Assembly: GCA_031548365.1 (NCBI GenBank)
Contig: JAVBRD010000005.1
Span: 1-64,000, forward strand
Length of the DNA: 64,000 nucleotides
Reading direction: 5' to 3'
DNA from: JAVBRD01 sp031548365
Lineage (GTDB): Bacteria > Bacillota > Clostridia > Christensenellales > UBA1750
The notes below the pieces were generated by a model. It saw nothing but the letters and a program-made list of their open reading frames with translations, ran no database searches and was not told the DNA's origin. The position numbers and the translations under genes are program-made. Of this stretch, positions 16,807 through 25,012 are shown piece after piece (the stretch's first letter is position 1; each line of letters begins with the position of its first letter).

Positions 16807-16834
16807 ACGGAACGCGTCATGCGTCCCGTTTTTT
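16807..16834 (+). terminator. Terminator of the M16 peptidase gene
   Basis: Nine-base stem with one mismatch, 5-base loop and six T residues, between two converging genes. Confidence 0.8.
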
Positions 16835-16856
16835 AGTGCGCAAACAGCCCAGCGCC

Positions 16857-19010
16857 CTATGTCAGCGACATCAAGCCAAACAGCTCCGGCATGACCACAA
16901 ACGCTCCCGCGAACGCGAGGGCCATCGCGGCCAGCAGCACCCATACCCAAACGTTGTATGGCCGCGCCGCGCGCGCGAGCGCAGCGAGCCCTACAACCCC
17001 CGTCAGGAGCGTGGCCCACGCCGAAACCGCTTCCGGAGGCGCGAGCACCTGCGCGGTGAGCACAAGGCCCACGACCGCTCCCGCGAAGGGGACGGCGTTC
17101 ATCAGCACTGTTTTGAGGAAATCCCCGCGGATCCTCTCCCGGTTGGGTCGAAGCGCGAGAAAGAACGTGGGGATGCCCACACACAGCGCGGACACGAGTG
17201 TGAGCTGCACTGGCTCAAACGGGTATACAAACGGCAAAAACACGTAAACCACGGCAAGGATCGCAGAATACACCGTCTTGATCAGGTAGAGCGACGCCAC
17301 GCGCGAGAGGTTGCCCACAACGCGCCGCCCCTCGTACACCGCCTGCACCAGAGCTGCGAAGTTATCCTTCAAGAGCACCAGGTCCGACACGCTTCGAGCC
17401 GCGTCGCTGCCCGACATCATCGCGATGGAGCAGTCCGCGCGTGAGAGCGCCAAAATGTCGTTGACACCGTCGCCCGTCATCGCCACAGTGTGGCCGCGCG
17501 CCTTCATTCCCTCAACCAACTTGCGCTTTTGCTCGGGCGTCACCCGCCCAAAGACTGTGTGCGTCTCAGCGATCTCAGCGTAATCCGCACCTTCGCCGAT
17601 CTTGGACATGTCCACCGTTTTCTGCGTTTCCCGTATGCCCGCGCGCGCAGCTACCGCCGCGACCGTGCCCGCGTGGTCGCCCGAGATCACTTTGACTTCG
17701 ACCCCTTGCTCCCTGAAGTACGCGAACGTCTCCTGAGCATCCTTGCGCACATTGTCCGCAAGCCGGACAAACCCCAGCAGTTCTCCCTCGTTCACCACGG
17801 CGATTACGCGCTCGCCGGCATCCATCCACCCCCCGATGCGCTCCCCGCACCCTCCCATGGTCTCACCGAGCAAGACGTCAGGCGCGCCCATCTTGAGACC
17901 GCCAAACTGCGCGTACTTCCGTGCGGACGAAAAGGGTAGAACGGTATCCCCCGCGGTCGGCGTGTACTCCGCGCTCCCCGCGTATGCACGCAGAGCCTTG
18001 GCCGTCGCGTTGTCGTCACCGGTGGCGGATAGGATGGCGGAAACCGCGGTATCAATGGTCCTGGTGGTGTTAGGCTCCACTGGCTCAACGGAGAGCACTG
18101 AGAGGTGCCCATCCGTAATGGTGCCGGTCTTATCAAGACAAAGGACGTCGGCACGAGCCAGCATCTCAACGCAGGGAAGTGACTGGACGAGGGTATCACG
18201 CCGCGCGAGAGCGACCACGCCCGCGGCGAGCGCGATGCCTGAGAGGAGCATCAGCCCTTCGGGGATCATGCCGATGATCGCGGCAACAGTACCGGTCACG
18301 GCCTCGGTGACGGGCAATCCGTCGCGGCCGAGTTTGACCCAAAGCAGCACGGCGAAAATAGGCACAATGGCGACCGCAAGGCCCGCGATCAGCTTACGCA
18401 GGGAAGCGACGAGGGGCGAATCGGGGTTCTTTTTATGCCCCGCGTCGCGAACCAGCCGGTTTGCGTATGCATCAGACCCGACGCGCGACGCGCGGCACAG
18501 CGCGCGCCCGGAAACGACAAAACTGCCTGAAAGCACCTCTGCGCCGTTTTCTTTGATGACGGCGTCCGATTCGCCCGTCAGGAGGGATTCGTTAATTTCG
18601 GCACGCCCATCGATCACGAGCGCGTCACATATGACCTGAGCGCCTGGGGATAATTCGAGGATGTCGTCCAGTACAACATCCTCAAGCGGGATCTCAGTTG
18701 GGATACCTTCTCGGATGACGCGCGCCTTCGGCTGGGTGAGCACCGAGAGGCGATCGATCGCGCGCTTTGCGCGAACCTCCTGAATGATGGAGATGAAAGT
18801 GTTTGAGATCACAACGCCCATAAACAGCGCGTTTTTGGGGTGGCCAAACGCCAACACAAGTGCTGCGAGCGCGATGTTCAGGCCATTGAATAGCGTGAGG
18901 GTGTTGCGCATAATGATCCGACCAATGGTCGGTGTTCCGTGCTCCGCCATAACATTGCGTTGCCCTTTTCGGATGCGCGCCTCTACCTCGGCTCGCGTCA
19001 GACCCTGCAT
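16857..19010 (-). CDS. Cation-translocating P-type ATPase
   Basis: Membrane pump driven by ATP through an aspartyl phosphate. Visible in order: the actuator motif LTGESDAV near residue 145, a membrane segment with MIPEGLML, the phosphorylation motif CLDKTGTIT with Asp near 293, the hinge TGDGVNDILAL, and C-terminal membrane helices. The nucleotide domain is compact and there is no heavy-metal-binding N domain. PEGL instead of CPC argues against a copper or zinc exporter; the closest type I know is the CtpE-like putative Ca/Mg pump. The ATG at 19010 has GAGGAGG seven bases upstream. It overlaps the upstream gene by 13 bases and ends the operon. Confidence 0.9.
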   Translation of the reverse strand: MQGLTRAEVEARIRKGQRNVMAEHGTPTIGRIIMRNTLTLFNGLNIALAALVLAFGHPKNALFMGVVISNTFISIIQEVRAKRAIDRLSVLTQPKARVIREGIPTEIPLEDVVLDDILELSPGAQVICDALVIDGRAEINESLLTGESDAVIKENGAEVLSGSFVVSGRALCRASRVGSDAYANRLVRDAGHKKNPDSPLVASLRKLIAGLAVAIVPIFAVLLWVKLGRDGLPVTEAVTGTVAAIIGMIPEGLMLLSGIALAAGVVALARRDTLVQSLPCVEMLARADVLCLDKTGTITDGHLSVLSVEPVEPNTTRTIDTAVSAILSATGDDNATAKALRAYAGSAEYTPTAGDTVLPFSSARKYAQFGGLKMGAPDVLLGETMGGCGERIGGWMDAGERVIAVVNEGELLGFVRLADNVRKDAQETFAYFREQGVEVKVISGDHAGTVAAVAARAGIRETQKTVDMSKIGEGADYAEIAETHTVFGRVTPEQKRKLVEGMKARGHTVAMTGDGVNDILALSRADCSIAMMSGSDAARSVSDLVLLKDNFAALVQAVYEGRRVVGNLSRVASLYLIKTVYSAILAVVYVFLPFVYPFEPVQLTLVSALCVGIPTFFLALRPNRERIRGDFLKTVLMNAVPFAGAVVGLVLTAQVLAPPEAVSAWATLLTGVVGLAALARAARPYNVWVWVLLAAMALAFAGAFVVMPELFGLMSLT

Positions 19011-19582
19011 ATGCTGACCTCCTCGCGCCACGCGATGTAACGCGCGGCGGTTTCGCGTGCGAACGCGTCGATGAGATCCGGCGGGAACGCGGCGGACGGT
19101 GCGTCGGGCATTGGCGCGTGCTTTGCCCCGACGTGGTCTCGGTACGCGAGCATATCGGCCACCGATGGGCCGCCTTCAACATCGACATCACGCAGATGAG
19201 CGTTCTGCGCGCGGACCCAGTATTCCTTTGCCCACGGCTCATGATGGAAAATCCAGAATGTCGCGCGTCCAATCTCCTCGCGGTAAGGGCGAAACCAGCC
19301 TTCACCGAAACCGCGCGCGTAAACGGCCTGCGGGCCTTCGTCCCAGCACGCGTCCGTGAACAGGTGAAGAAGCCATCCTTCCATGAGCGGATCGTCCGGC
19401 GAGACTGTCTTCGCGAGCGCAGCAAGTGCAGACCATCGGTCTGTTTTTCCGCGCAAGTGGATCATGTCCTTGCGGAACCGGTCGTTTGTGAAGTCGGGCG
19501 CGAAATTGCCGATCACGAAAGCGCCGGACGCGTCCGGGCAAACGATGCGCGCGACCGCCAGATGAATCATTGTGGAGGGCAA
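18998..19582 (-). CDS. Zinc-dependent phospholipase C-like hydrolase
   Basis: The start is a TTG at 19582 with AGGAG nine bases upstream, giving MPSTMIHLAVARIV, the usual opening of this family. The 194-residue protein has His/Asp positions typical of zinc-dependent phospholipase C relatives: MIHL at the N terminus, GNFAPDFTND, DMIHLRGKTDRW and WLLHLFTDACWD. No signal peptide, so it would act inside the cell. It overlaps the UPF0104 gene by 16 bases and the ATPase gene by 13. The enzymatic activity is inferred from pattern only. Confidence 0.65.
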   Translation of the reverse strand: MPSTMIHLAVARIVCPDASGAFVIGNFAPDFTNDRFRKDMIHLRGKTDRWSALAALAKTVSPDDPLMEGWLLHLFTDACWDEGPQAVYARGFGEGWFRPYREEIGRATFWIFHHEPWAKEYWVRAQNAHLRDVDVEGGPSVADMLAYRDHVGAKHAPMPDAPSAAFPPDLIDAFARETAARYIAWREEVSICRV

Positions 19583-20613
19583 AGCCGTTCACTCCTTTGC
19601 GCGCGTTTTCTGCGCACGCCCGTACTGAGCATCCAAATCCCGAGCGTCACACCAGATGCGACGAGCGGCAGGTAGTACGAAAGCGTCCGCCAGGCGAGCA
19701 TACCGCTCAAACGGTTCGCGTATCCAAACGGCCCGCCGAGAAGCGCGTAAAACGCGCCCTCCGCGCCACCCGCGTTCCCAGGCGTGGGCACAAACGCGAC
19801 AGCCGACATGACCACCAGGGAAAGCGCTGCCAACTCGATCGCTGGGACGCCTGAGAGCCCCAGCGCGAAGTATACGCAGGGCGCGAAGCACGAAAAACAC
19901 AAGGCCTGCAGCGCGCACAGCGCGAACGAGACCGCGACGGTCCTGAATCCCGCGCTCCTGAAATGCTGCGCGTACTGCGCAACGCCGTGGAAAAGCTCGA
20001 CCTCCAGCGCGTCGGGATCCTTGGAAACGCGAAGCGCGTGGAGCAGACGCACCATCTGCCGGACAGCGAAGAGCAACGGGCGCGGCGCGACCGCGACAAG
20101 GATGATGAACGCCAGCATCCACAAGTTGAGCGTGAGCGACAGGGTGACCGCTGTCCGTGCCCACGCGCCGATCCCGCGCCACATCATCATCGCAGCCGCG
20201 AGGTACGCGCCCTGAAACGCTGCTTGATTGGCCACAAAACGCGCCGCGACCGCCGCCGTCGCCTGTGAAGATGAAAGACCGGAGCGCGTAAGCTGGTAAA
20301 CATACATGGGTTGCCCCGCCGCGCCGAGGGGCGAAACCATGACATAAAACCGCGAGCACAGCTCCGCGCGGATCATCGACAACGCGCTCACGCGCCCTCC
20401 GCACCCGCGCGCAGACTCATAAAGAGCGAGCGCCGCGAGCAACAGGAAAGCGGCCGCCAGCGCTATGCAGGCGGCCGCCCAGGCGAAATCGAGCCCCGTG
20501 AAAACCGAGAGCCCAAGCGCAAGATCAGGTTCTCTGAGCAACACAAAAGCAAGCACGGCGGCGTTTACAACCGCGAACGCCGCGCCAAACCAGCCTTTGC
20601 GCCCCCCGCTCAC
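19567..20613 (-). CDS. UPF0104/LPG-synthase-like transmembrane protein
   Basis: Polytopic membrane protein of 348 residues with about eight hydrophobic segments and the family signature AFVPTPGNAGGAEGAFY. The family covers the transmembrane part of lysyl-phosphatidylglycerol synthase (MprF flippase) and related stand-alone proteins. There is no aminoacyl-transferase domain, so it would be a lipid-handling or flippase-like unit. The GTG start overlaps the stop of the upstream ABC gene by four bases (GTGA). Confidence 0.85.
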   Translation of the reverse strand: MSGGRKGWFGAAFAVVNAAVLAFVLLREPDLALGLSVFTGLDFAWAAACIALAAAFLLLAALALYESARGCGGRVSALSMIRAELCSRFYVMVSPLGAAGQPMYVYQLTRSGLSSSQATAAVAARFVANQAAFQGAYLAAAMMMWRGIGAWARTAVTLSLTLNLWMLAFIILVAVAPRPLLFAVRQMVRLLHALRVSKDPDALEVELFHGVAQYAQHFRSAGFRTVAVSFALCALQALCFSCFAPCVYFALGLSGVPAIELAALSLVVMSAVAFVPTPGNAGGAEGAFYALLGGPFGYANRLSGMLAWRTLSYYLPLVASGVTLGIWMLSTGVRRKRAQRSERLCPPQ

Positions 20614-22445
20614 GTCGCCTGCGCTCGAAGCGCAACCGCCTCACGTTCCTCGAGGAACTGGTTGGTGTAGAGCGTGTAGTAGTGCCCTTTCTTGCGGATC
20701 AGATCGCGGTGGGATCCGTCCTCGATCACGCGCCCCTTGGACAAAACCAGGATGCGGTCCGCGGAACGAACCGTAGACAGCCGGTGCGCGATAATGAAGC
20801 TGGTACGCCCTTCCAGCGTCTTTTCGATCGCGTGCTGTATGATCTGCTCCGTTTCGGTGTCGACCGAGCTGGTCGCCTCATCCAACACAAAAATGCGTGG
20901 GTTTGCGATGAGCGCGCGCGCGAAGCTGACAAGCTGTTTCTCACCCGTGGACAGGCGTCCCCCGCCTTCGCCCACATCGGTATCGTAGCCTTTTTCAAGC
21001 TTTGAGATGAACTCCTCCGCGTTGACCATGCGCGCGGCGTCTTCGACTTCTTGGTCGGTCGCGTCCAAGCGCCCGTAACGGATATTCTCCCTTATCGTAC
21101 CTGAGAACAGGTGCGGCTGCTGGAGCACATAACCCAGGCTGGACTGAAGCCAGAGCTGCGATCTTGTGCGGATGTCCTGACCGTCGATGAGAACCTCGCC
21201 GCTCGTTGGCGTGTAGAAACCGCACACGAGGTTGACAATGGTCGACTTGCCCGAACCCGTCTCACCCACAAGCGCGACCGTCTGCCCCGCTTTGATGTCG
21301 AGGTTGAAGTCGGTGAGCACTTCCTCACCGCCCTTGTATTTGAAGGAAACGTTGTTGAACTTGACGTCACCGTGGATGGGTTCCCAGTTTTCCTTCTTGG
21401 GTGCGAAATTATCGCCGTATTTCTTCTGCACGGCTTCCACGTCCACGATGTCCGGCTCTGTGGCGAGCAGGGCCATGGTGCGCTCCGCCGCAGCTTGCGA
21501 TGACTGAAGATCCGCGAATATGCGCGATATCTCCCTGATGGGGTTGAACAAGTCCATCGCGTACTGCATGAACGCGATCAACGTGCCAACGGTCATCGCT
21601 CCAGCGAGCATGTTGCCACCGCCGCGCGTGAGGGCGAGAGCCGCGCCCACCGCGCCCAACGTTGATACGACCGGAAAAAACAGCGCGGAAAAATTGGCCG
21701 CGCGCACCGAGCTTGTGCGCATCGTGGTCGTCAGCTCGGAGAACTCCTCAAAATTGCGTTTTTCGCGCGTGAGCGTCTTGGATGTGCGTGCGCCCATGAT
21801 GCCCTCGTTGAAGGACCCTGTGATGCGCGAGTTGGTCTTGCGCACGATTCTGTAGCTGTTCAAAATGATCTTCTGAAAGAAAACCGAGATCACGGCAAGC
21901 GGGGGGATGACCGAGAAAACGACCAGCGCCAGCCGCCAGTCGGTTCTGAACATGAAGATCGCCGCGAAAATGATGTACGCCGTGCCCCAGAAAAGGTCGA
22001 TGAGCACCCAGCCCACCGTGTCGCCAAGCCGCTGGGCGTCCGACGTCATGCGCGCCATGATGAAACCAACCGGGGTCTTGTCAAAGTAGGTGAACGACAG
22101 CTCCTGAAGTTTCTTGAAACCTTCCCTGCGGATGTCGTACGTCACGCCCACTTCAACCTTACCCGCAATACGGATGAACGTCATGACCGCCAGACCCTGC
22201 GTGAGCACGAGGCCCGCGTACATCAGCACATACCGCACGATGCCGCTCGTGTCGCCCGCTGTCACACAGTTGTCGATGACCGATCTGGTCAGCTGCGGAA
22301 ACAAAACGTCGATTCCCGCGCAAACCGTCATGCACACAAGGATGAGCGCCAAGTGCCACCGGTACGGTTTGGCCAGCCGCAGCACGCGCTTCCACAGCTG
22401 CATGTCAAATCGTTTTGTATAATCCTCTTCCTCTTGGAACTGCAA
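20610..22445 (-). CDS. ABC exporter half-transporter, canonical ATPase site
   Basis: Fused membrane (about six helices, residues 1-320) and ATPase domains. The ATPase part has Walker A (GETGSGKST), Q loop (YVLQQPHLFSG), Walker B with the catalytic Glu (IFVLDEATSSVD) and the switch His (IIAHRLSTV), but its signature reads LSTGEKQ rather than LSGGQ. This is the pattern of one half of heterodimeric multidrug exporters, the partner being the next gene upstream. The start is uncertain: TTG at 22445 has AGGGAG eight bases upstream; GTG at 22454 is too close to it. Confidence 0.92.
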   Translation of the reverse strand: MQFQEEEDYTKRFDMQLWKRVLRLAKPYRWHLALILVCMTVCAGIDVLFPQLTRSVIDNCVTAGDTSGIVRYVLMYAGLVLTQGLAVMTFIRIAGKVEVGVTYDIRREGFKKLQELSFTYFDKTPVGFIMARMTSDAQRLGDTVGWVLIDLFWGTAYIIFAAIFMFRTDWRLALVVFSVIPPLAVISVFFQKIILNSYRIVRKTNSRITGSFNEGIMGARTSKTLTREKRNFEEFSELTTTMRTSSVRAANFSALFFPVVSTLGAVGAALALTRGGGNMLAGAMTVGTLIAFMQYAMDLFNPIREISRIFADLQSSQAAAERTMALLATEPDIVDVEAVQKKYGDNFAPKKENWEPIHGDVKFNNVSFKYKGGEEVLTDFNLDIKAGQTVALVGETGSGKSTIVNLVCGFYTPTSGEVLIDGQDIRTRSQLWLQSSLGYVLQQPHLFSGTIRENIRYGRLDATDQEVEDAARMVNAEEFISKLEKGYDTDVGEGGGRLSTGEKQLVSFARALIANPRIFVLDEATSSVDTETEQIIQHAIEKTLEGRTSFIIAHRLSTVRSADRILVLSKGRVIEDGSHRDLIRKKGHYYTLYTNQFLEEREAVALRAQAT

Positions 22446-22500
22446 AGGAGTCACTCCCTTTCAAGTGCGATGCAAATCATGTTTCACTTTGTATAAAAGC

Positions 22501-24312
22501 CTACCCCACAAGCTCGCTCTCAACATCGGACTCAAGCGAGGTCTGGATGTCATAGATGCGGCGGTAGAGGCCGTCTTGCTTGACCAACTCGGCGTGCGGG
22601 CCTTTTTGCGTGATGCGGCCGTCCTCGAGCACGAGGATGAAGTCGGCCTCCTGCAGCGTGAGCACGCGGTGAGATACGATGAATGTCGTCACGCCGGCGC
22701 GCTTCTTCTTCAGCTCGCGACGGATGGCGGCGTCCGTCTCTGTGTCGACGGCGGAGAGCGAGTCGTCAAAGATCAGGATGTCGGAGCGCTTCATGAGCGT
22801 GCGCGCGATGGCGACGCGCTGTTTCTGCCCTCCGGAGAGGGTGACGCCGCGCTCACCGACGACGGTGTCGTAGCCTTTCTCAAAGTCGCGGATGAATCCG
22901 TCGGCATGCGCTGTACGGGTGGCGTCGAGCACCTCGTCCTCCGTGGGGTTGACGCGCGCGATGGCGACGTTCTCGCGGATGGTTTTTGAAAAGAGGAAGG
23001 GTTCCTGAAGCACGATGCCCACGCGTTCGCGCAAGTGCTTTTTCTTGATGTCGCGAATGTCCACACCTCCGATGGTCAGGCTGCCCGACGTGACGTCGTA
23101 CAACCGCTGGAGCAGGAGCATGATGGTGGACTTGCCCGATCCGGTCGCGCCCAGAATGGCGACGGTCTGTCCGGGCTTGACCGTGAAGGACACATCGCGC
23201 AGGATGGGGTGGTTCTCGTCGTATGAGAAGTTAACGTTGTCAAAGACGATCTCGCCGTTGATGGGCGGCTCTAGCGTGCCGTCCTCGTCGGTCTCGCCTT
23301 CCTTTTTGAGTACTTCGTCAATGCGCCCGATGGAGACGAACGCCTTGCCCATGTCGGCCAGGATGCGCCCCAGCTGTCGAACCGGCCAGAGCAGCTTGCC
23401 CACATACATCATGAACACGATGACCGTGCCCGCGGAAAGCTGGCCAGTGGCGCCCATGTAGCCCGCGAACCCGAGCGTGAGCGCGATCTGGAGACCTGAC
23501 ATCATGTCGGATGACGACCAGAAGATCGACATGACGTTGATGACGCGACGGTTTTTGTCGCGGTAAGTGGCGTTCTTCTGCTCGAACTTGTCGACCTCAA
23601 AGCGCTGCCGCCCGAACGCGCGAACGACGCGTACGCCCGTGAGGTTTTCCTGGAGCGTGGCGGAGAGCGCGCCCTCGGCCTCATCGGCGTCCTTGAAGTA
23701 CCGCTTGACCAGGCGGAAGAAACTCATTGAAAACACGAAAATAAAGGGCGTGAGCATAACCGAGAGCGCGGTCAATCGGCCGCTTAGCGGGATGAGGACG
23801 CAGAGCGCGAGCGTGAGCAAGACTACGGCGCGGCCCATCTCGATGAATTGGTTGGAGAGGAATCGGCGGACAGTCTCCACATCCGAAGAGCACCGCTGGA
23901 TGAGGTCGCCGGTTTCGGCCTTGACGTGATCGTTGTACGTCCAGCGCGAAAGCCGCTCGTAGAGGCGCGAACGGATGTTGAACGCAATATTTTCCGACGC
24001 GCGGGCCGAAAAGTAACTGCGGCAATACATGAACGCGCCGCTCAAAAGGTTAATCAGTACAAGGAGGACGCCCAGCATCCACAGGTTGTGGAGGTACCAC
24101 TCCCTGTCTCCGAGCGCGAGGAACGCCCCACTCAGCCACAATGGGATGCTGGCGGCCTCCCCCTTGAACACAAAGTCGATGATAAAGCTCAGGAAGAGCG
24201 GCGTGAGCAAGTCGATGGCAATGTTGGTCACCATGCTGGCCACCGCGATGATGTACAGCTTTAAGTTGCCTTTCATGAACGACAGGATCAGCCGCAAGCG
24301 ATACGTATTCAT
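22501..24312 (-). CDS. ABC exporter half-transporter, degenerate ATPase site
   Basis: Six-helix membrane domain followed by an ATPase domain with Walker A (GATGSGKST), a perfect LSGGQKQR signature and the switch His (IVSHRVLTL), but the Walker B ends ILIFDDSLSAVD, with Asp where the catalytic Glu should be. A normal signature here and an altered one in the partner leave one good and one degenerate ATP site, as in BmrC/BmrD and TM287/288. The ATG at 24312 has AGGTGG five bases upstream. A promoter, leader peptide and terminator lie just upstream. Confidence 0.93.
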   Translation of the reverse strand: MNTYRLRLILSFMKGNLKLYIIAVASMVTNIAIDLLTPLFLSFIIDFVFKGEAASIPLWLSGAFLALGDREWYLHNLWMLGVLLVLINLLSGAFMYCRSYFSARASENIAFNIRSRLYERLSRWTYNDHVKAETGDLIQRCSSDVETVRRFLSNQFIEMGRAVVLLTLALCVLIPLSGRLTALSVMLTPFIFVFSMSFFRLVKRYFKDADEAEGALSATLQENLTGVRVVRAFGRQRFEVDKFEQKNATYRDKNRRVINVMSIFWSSSDMMSGLQIALTLGFAGYMGATGQLSAGTVIVFMMYVGKLLWPVRQLGRILADMGKAFVSIGRIDEVLKKEGETDEDGTLEPPINGEIVFDNVNFSYDENHPILRDVSFTVKPGQTVAILGATGSGKSTIMLLLQRLYDVTSGSLTIGGVDIRDIKKKHLRERVGIVLQEPFLFSKTIRENVAIARVNPTEDEVLDATRTAHADGFIRDFEKGYDTVVGERGVTLSGGQKQRVAIARTLMKRSDILIFDDSLSAVDTETDAAIRRELKKKRAGVTTFIVSHRVLTLQEADFILVLEDGRITQKGPHAELVKQDGLYRRIYDIQTSLESDVESELVG

Positions 24313-24344
24313 GGGAACCACCTAGTTTCTGTTTTTATGGAAAC

Positions 24345-24377
24345 AAAAAAGACTCGCGGAGCAGCCGTCCACGAGTC
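24345..24377 (-). terminator. Attenuator terminator before the ABC exporter operon
   Basis: Minus strand: ten-base stem with one T-G pair, 7-base loop, then six T residues, between the leader peptide and the first exporter gene. An alternative stem would destroy it: bases 24395-24402, right after the leader stop codon, can pair with 24355-24362, which are part of the terminator's 3' arm and loop. Confidence 0.85.
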
Positions 24378-24404
24378 CTGTTTCTGCGCTTGCAGCTCCT
24401 CGGC

Positions 24405-24491
24405 CTAAAGAAAAGGCCTAGAAAGGATGTCGTGGATATGCGCACGGGCAGAGTTGCCCCGTGCCGCCGCGGCTGTACCGTTTTTACGCAT
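24405..24491 (-). CDS. Leader peptide of the ABC exporter operon, 28 residues
   Basis: The ATG at 24491 follows a perfect AAAGGAGGT six bases upstream; the peptide begins MRKNGTAAAARGNSARAHIH and ends in RPFL before TAG. It has no membrane segment and no run of one amino acid, so it is unlikely to sense amino acid supply. The stop is directly followed by the antiterminator arm. The arrangement matches the BmrB leader of Bacillus bmrCD, where antibiotic-stalled ribosomes prevent termination. Confidence 0.8.
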   Translation of the reverse strand: MRKNGTAAAARGNSARAHIHDILSRPFL

Positions 24492-24523
24492 GTCCAGACC
24501 TCCTTTCGTGATGTCATGTGGGC

Positions 24524-24552
24524 ATTATACAGGATGGATCATGTGTTTGCAA
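24524..24552 (-). promoter_or_regulatory. Sigma-A promoter of the ABC exporter operon
   Basis: Minus strand TTGCAA, 17 bases, TATAAT. Transcription would start about 25 bases before the leader-peptide ATG. Confidence 0.85.
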
Positions 24553-24650
24553 GCACAAGTTATCCACATTTCAACCGCGTGTTGACTCCAGTGAACAAGC
24601 GAAGCGCCCGGTTAGGCTTACACGCCGAACCGGACGCCTTGCGTTCACCA

Positions 24651-24926
24651 TCACCTTGGCTTGAGCCGCGCGATGGCCTCCGAGTGTCTTAAGTTGATAT
24701 CCTGTATGTAGCTGGTCCTCGACTTGAGTGTGGTTTGCTCGGGCGGCGGCGGAGGCGGCGTATACGCGTCGATCTCCGCATCATACGATTTGGTCTTGGC
24801 CGATTGTATGCTCAGCCACCGGTCATGATCGCGCGCCGTTTCGTCACACGAGGCCGCCGACGGCCCCACAGGCCGGTTCATGGCTCTCAGCGCGGCGCAC
24901 AGGGCGTAGGTTTGCAATGGGTTCAT
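24651..24926 (-). CDS. Small hypothetical protein, 91 residues
   Basis: The ATG at 24926 has GGGAGG seven bases upstream. The protein is hydrophilic, starts MNPLQTYALCAALRAMNRP, has a run of six prolines near residue 60 and ends in a short basic helix. There is no signal peptide, membrane helix or recognised domain. An inverted repeat (24602-24635) lies just past its stop, before the exporter promoter. It is alone between the exporter leader and a substrate-binding protein gene. Confidence 0.6.
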   Translation of the reverse strand: MNPLQTYALCAALRAMNRPVGPSAASCDETARDHDRWLSIQSAKTKSYDAEIDAYTPPPPPPEQTTLKSRTSYIQDINLRHSEAIARLKPR

Positions 24927-25012
24927 GCGGTTCCCTCCCACTCGCTGCTCGTTTGGTTCGCCCTATTGTATGCGCGCCGGCCTGTCTTAAGTGACGGCCG
25001 CTTGGCTTTACA

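Noticed and set aside
17743..18639. Plus-strand open frame of about 300 codons inside the P-type ATPase gene
   Set aside because: Ser/Arg/Thr-rich antisense translation with no domain.
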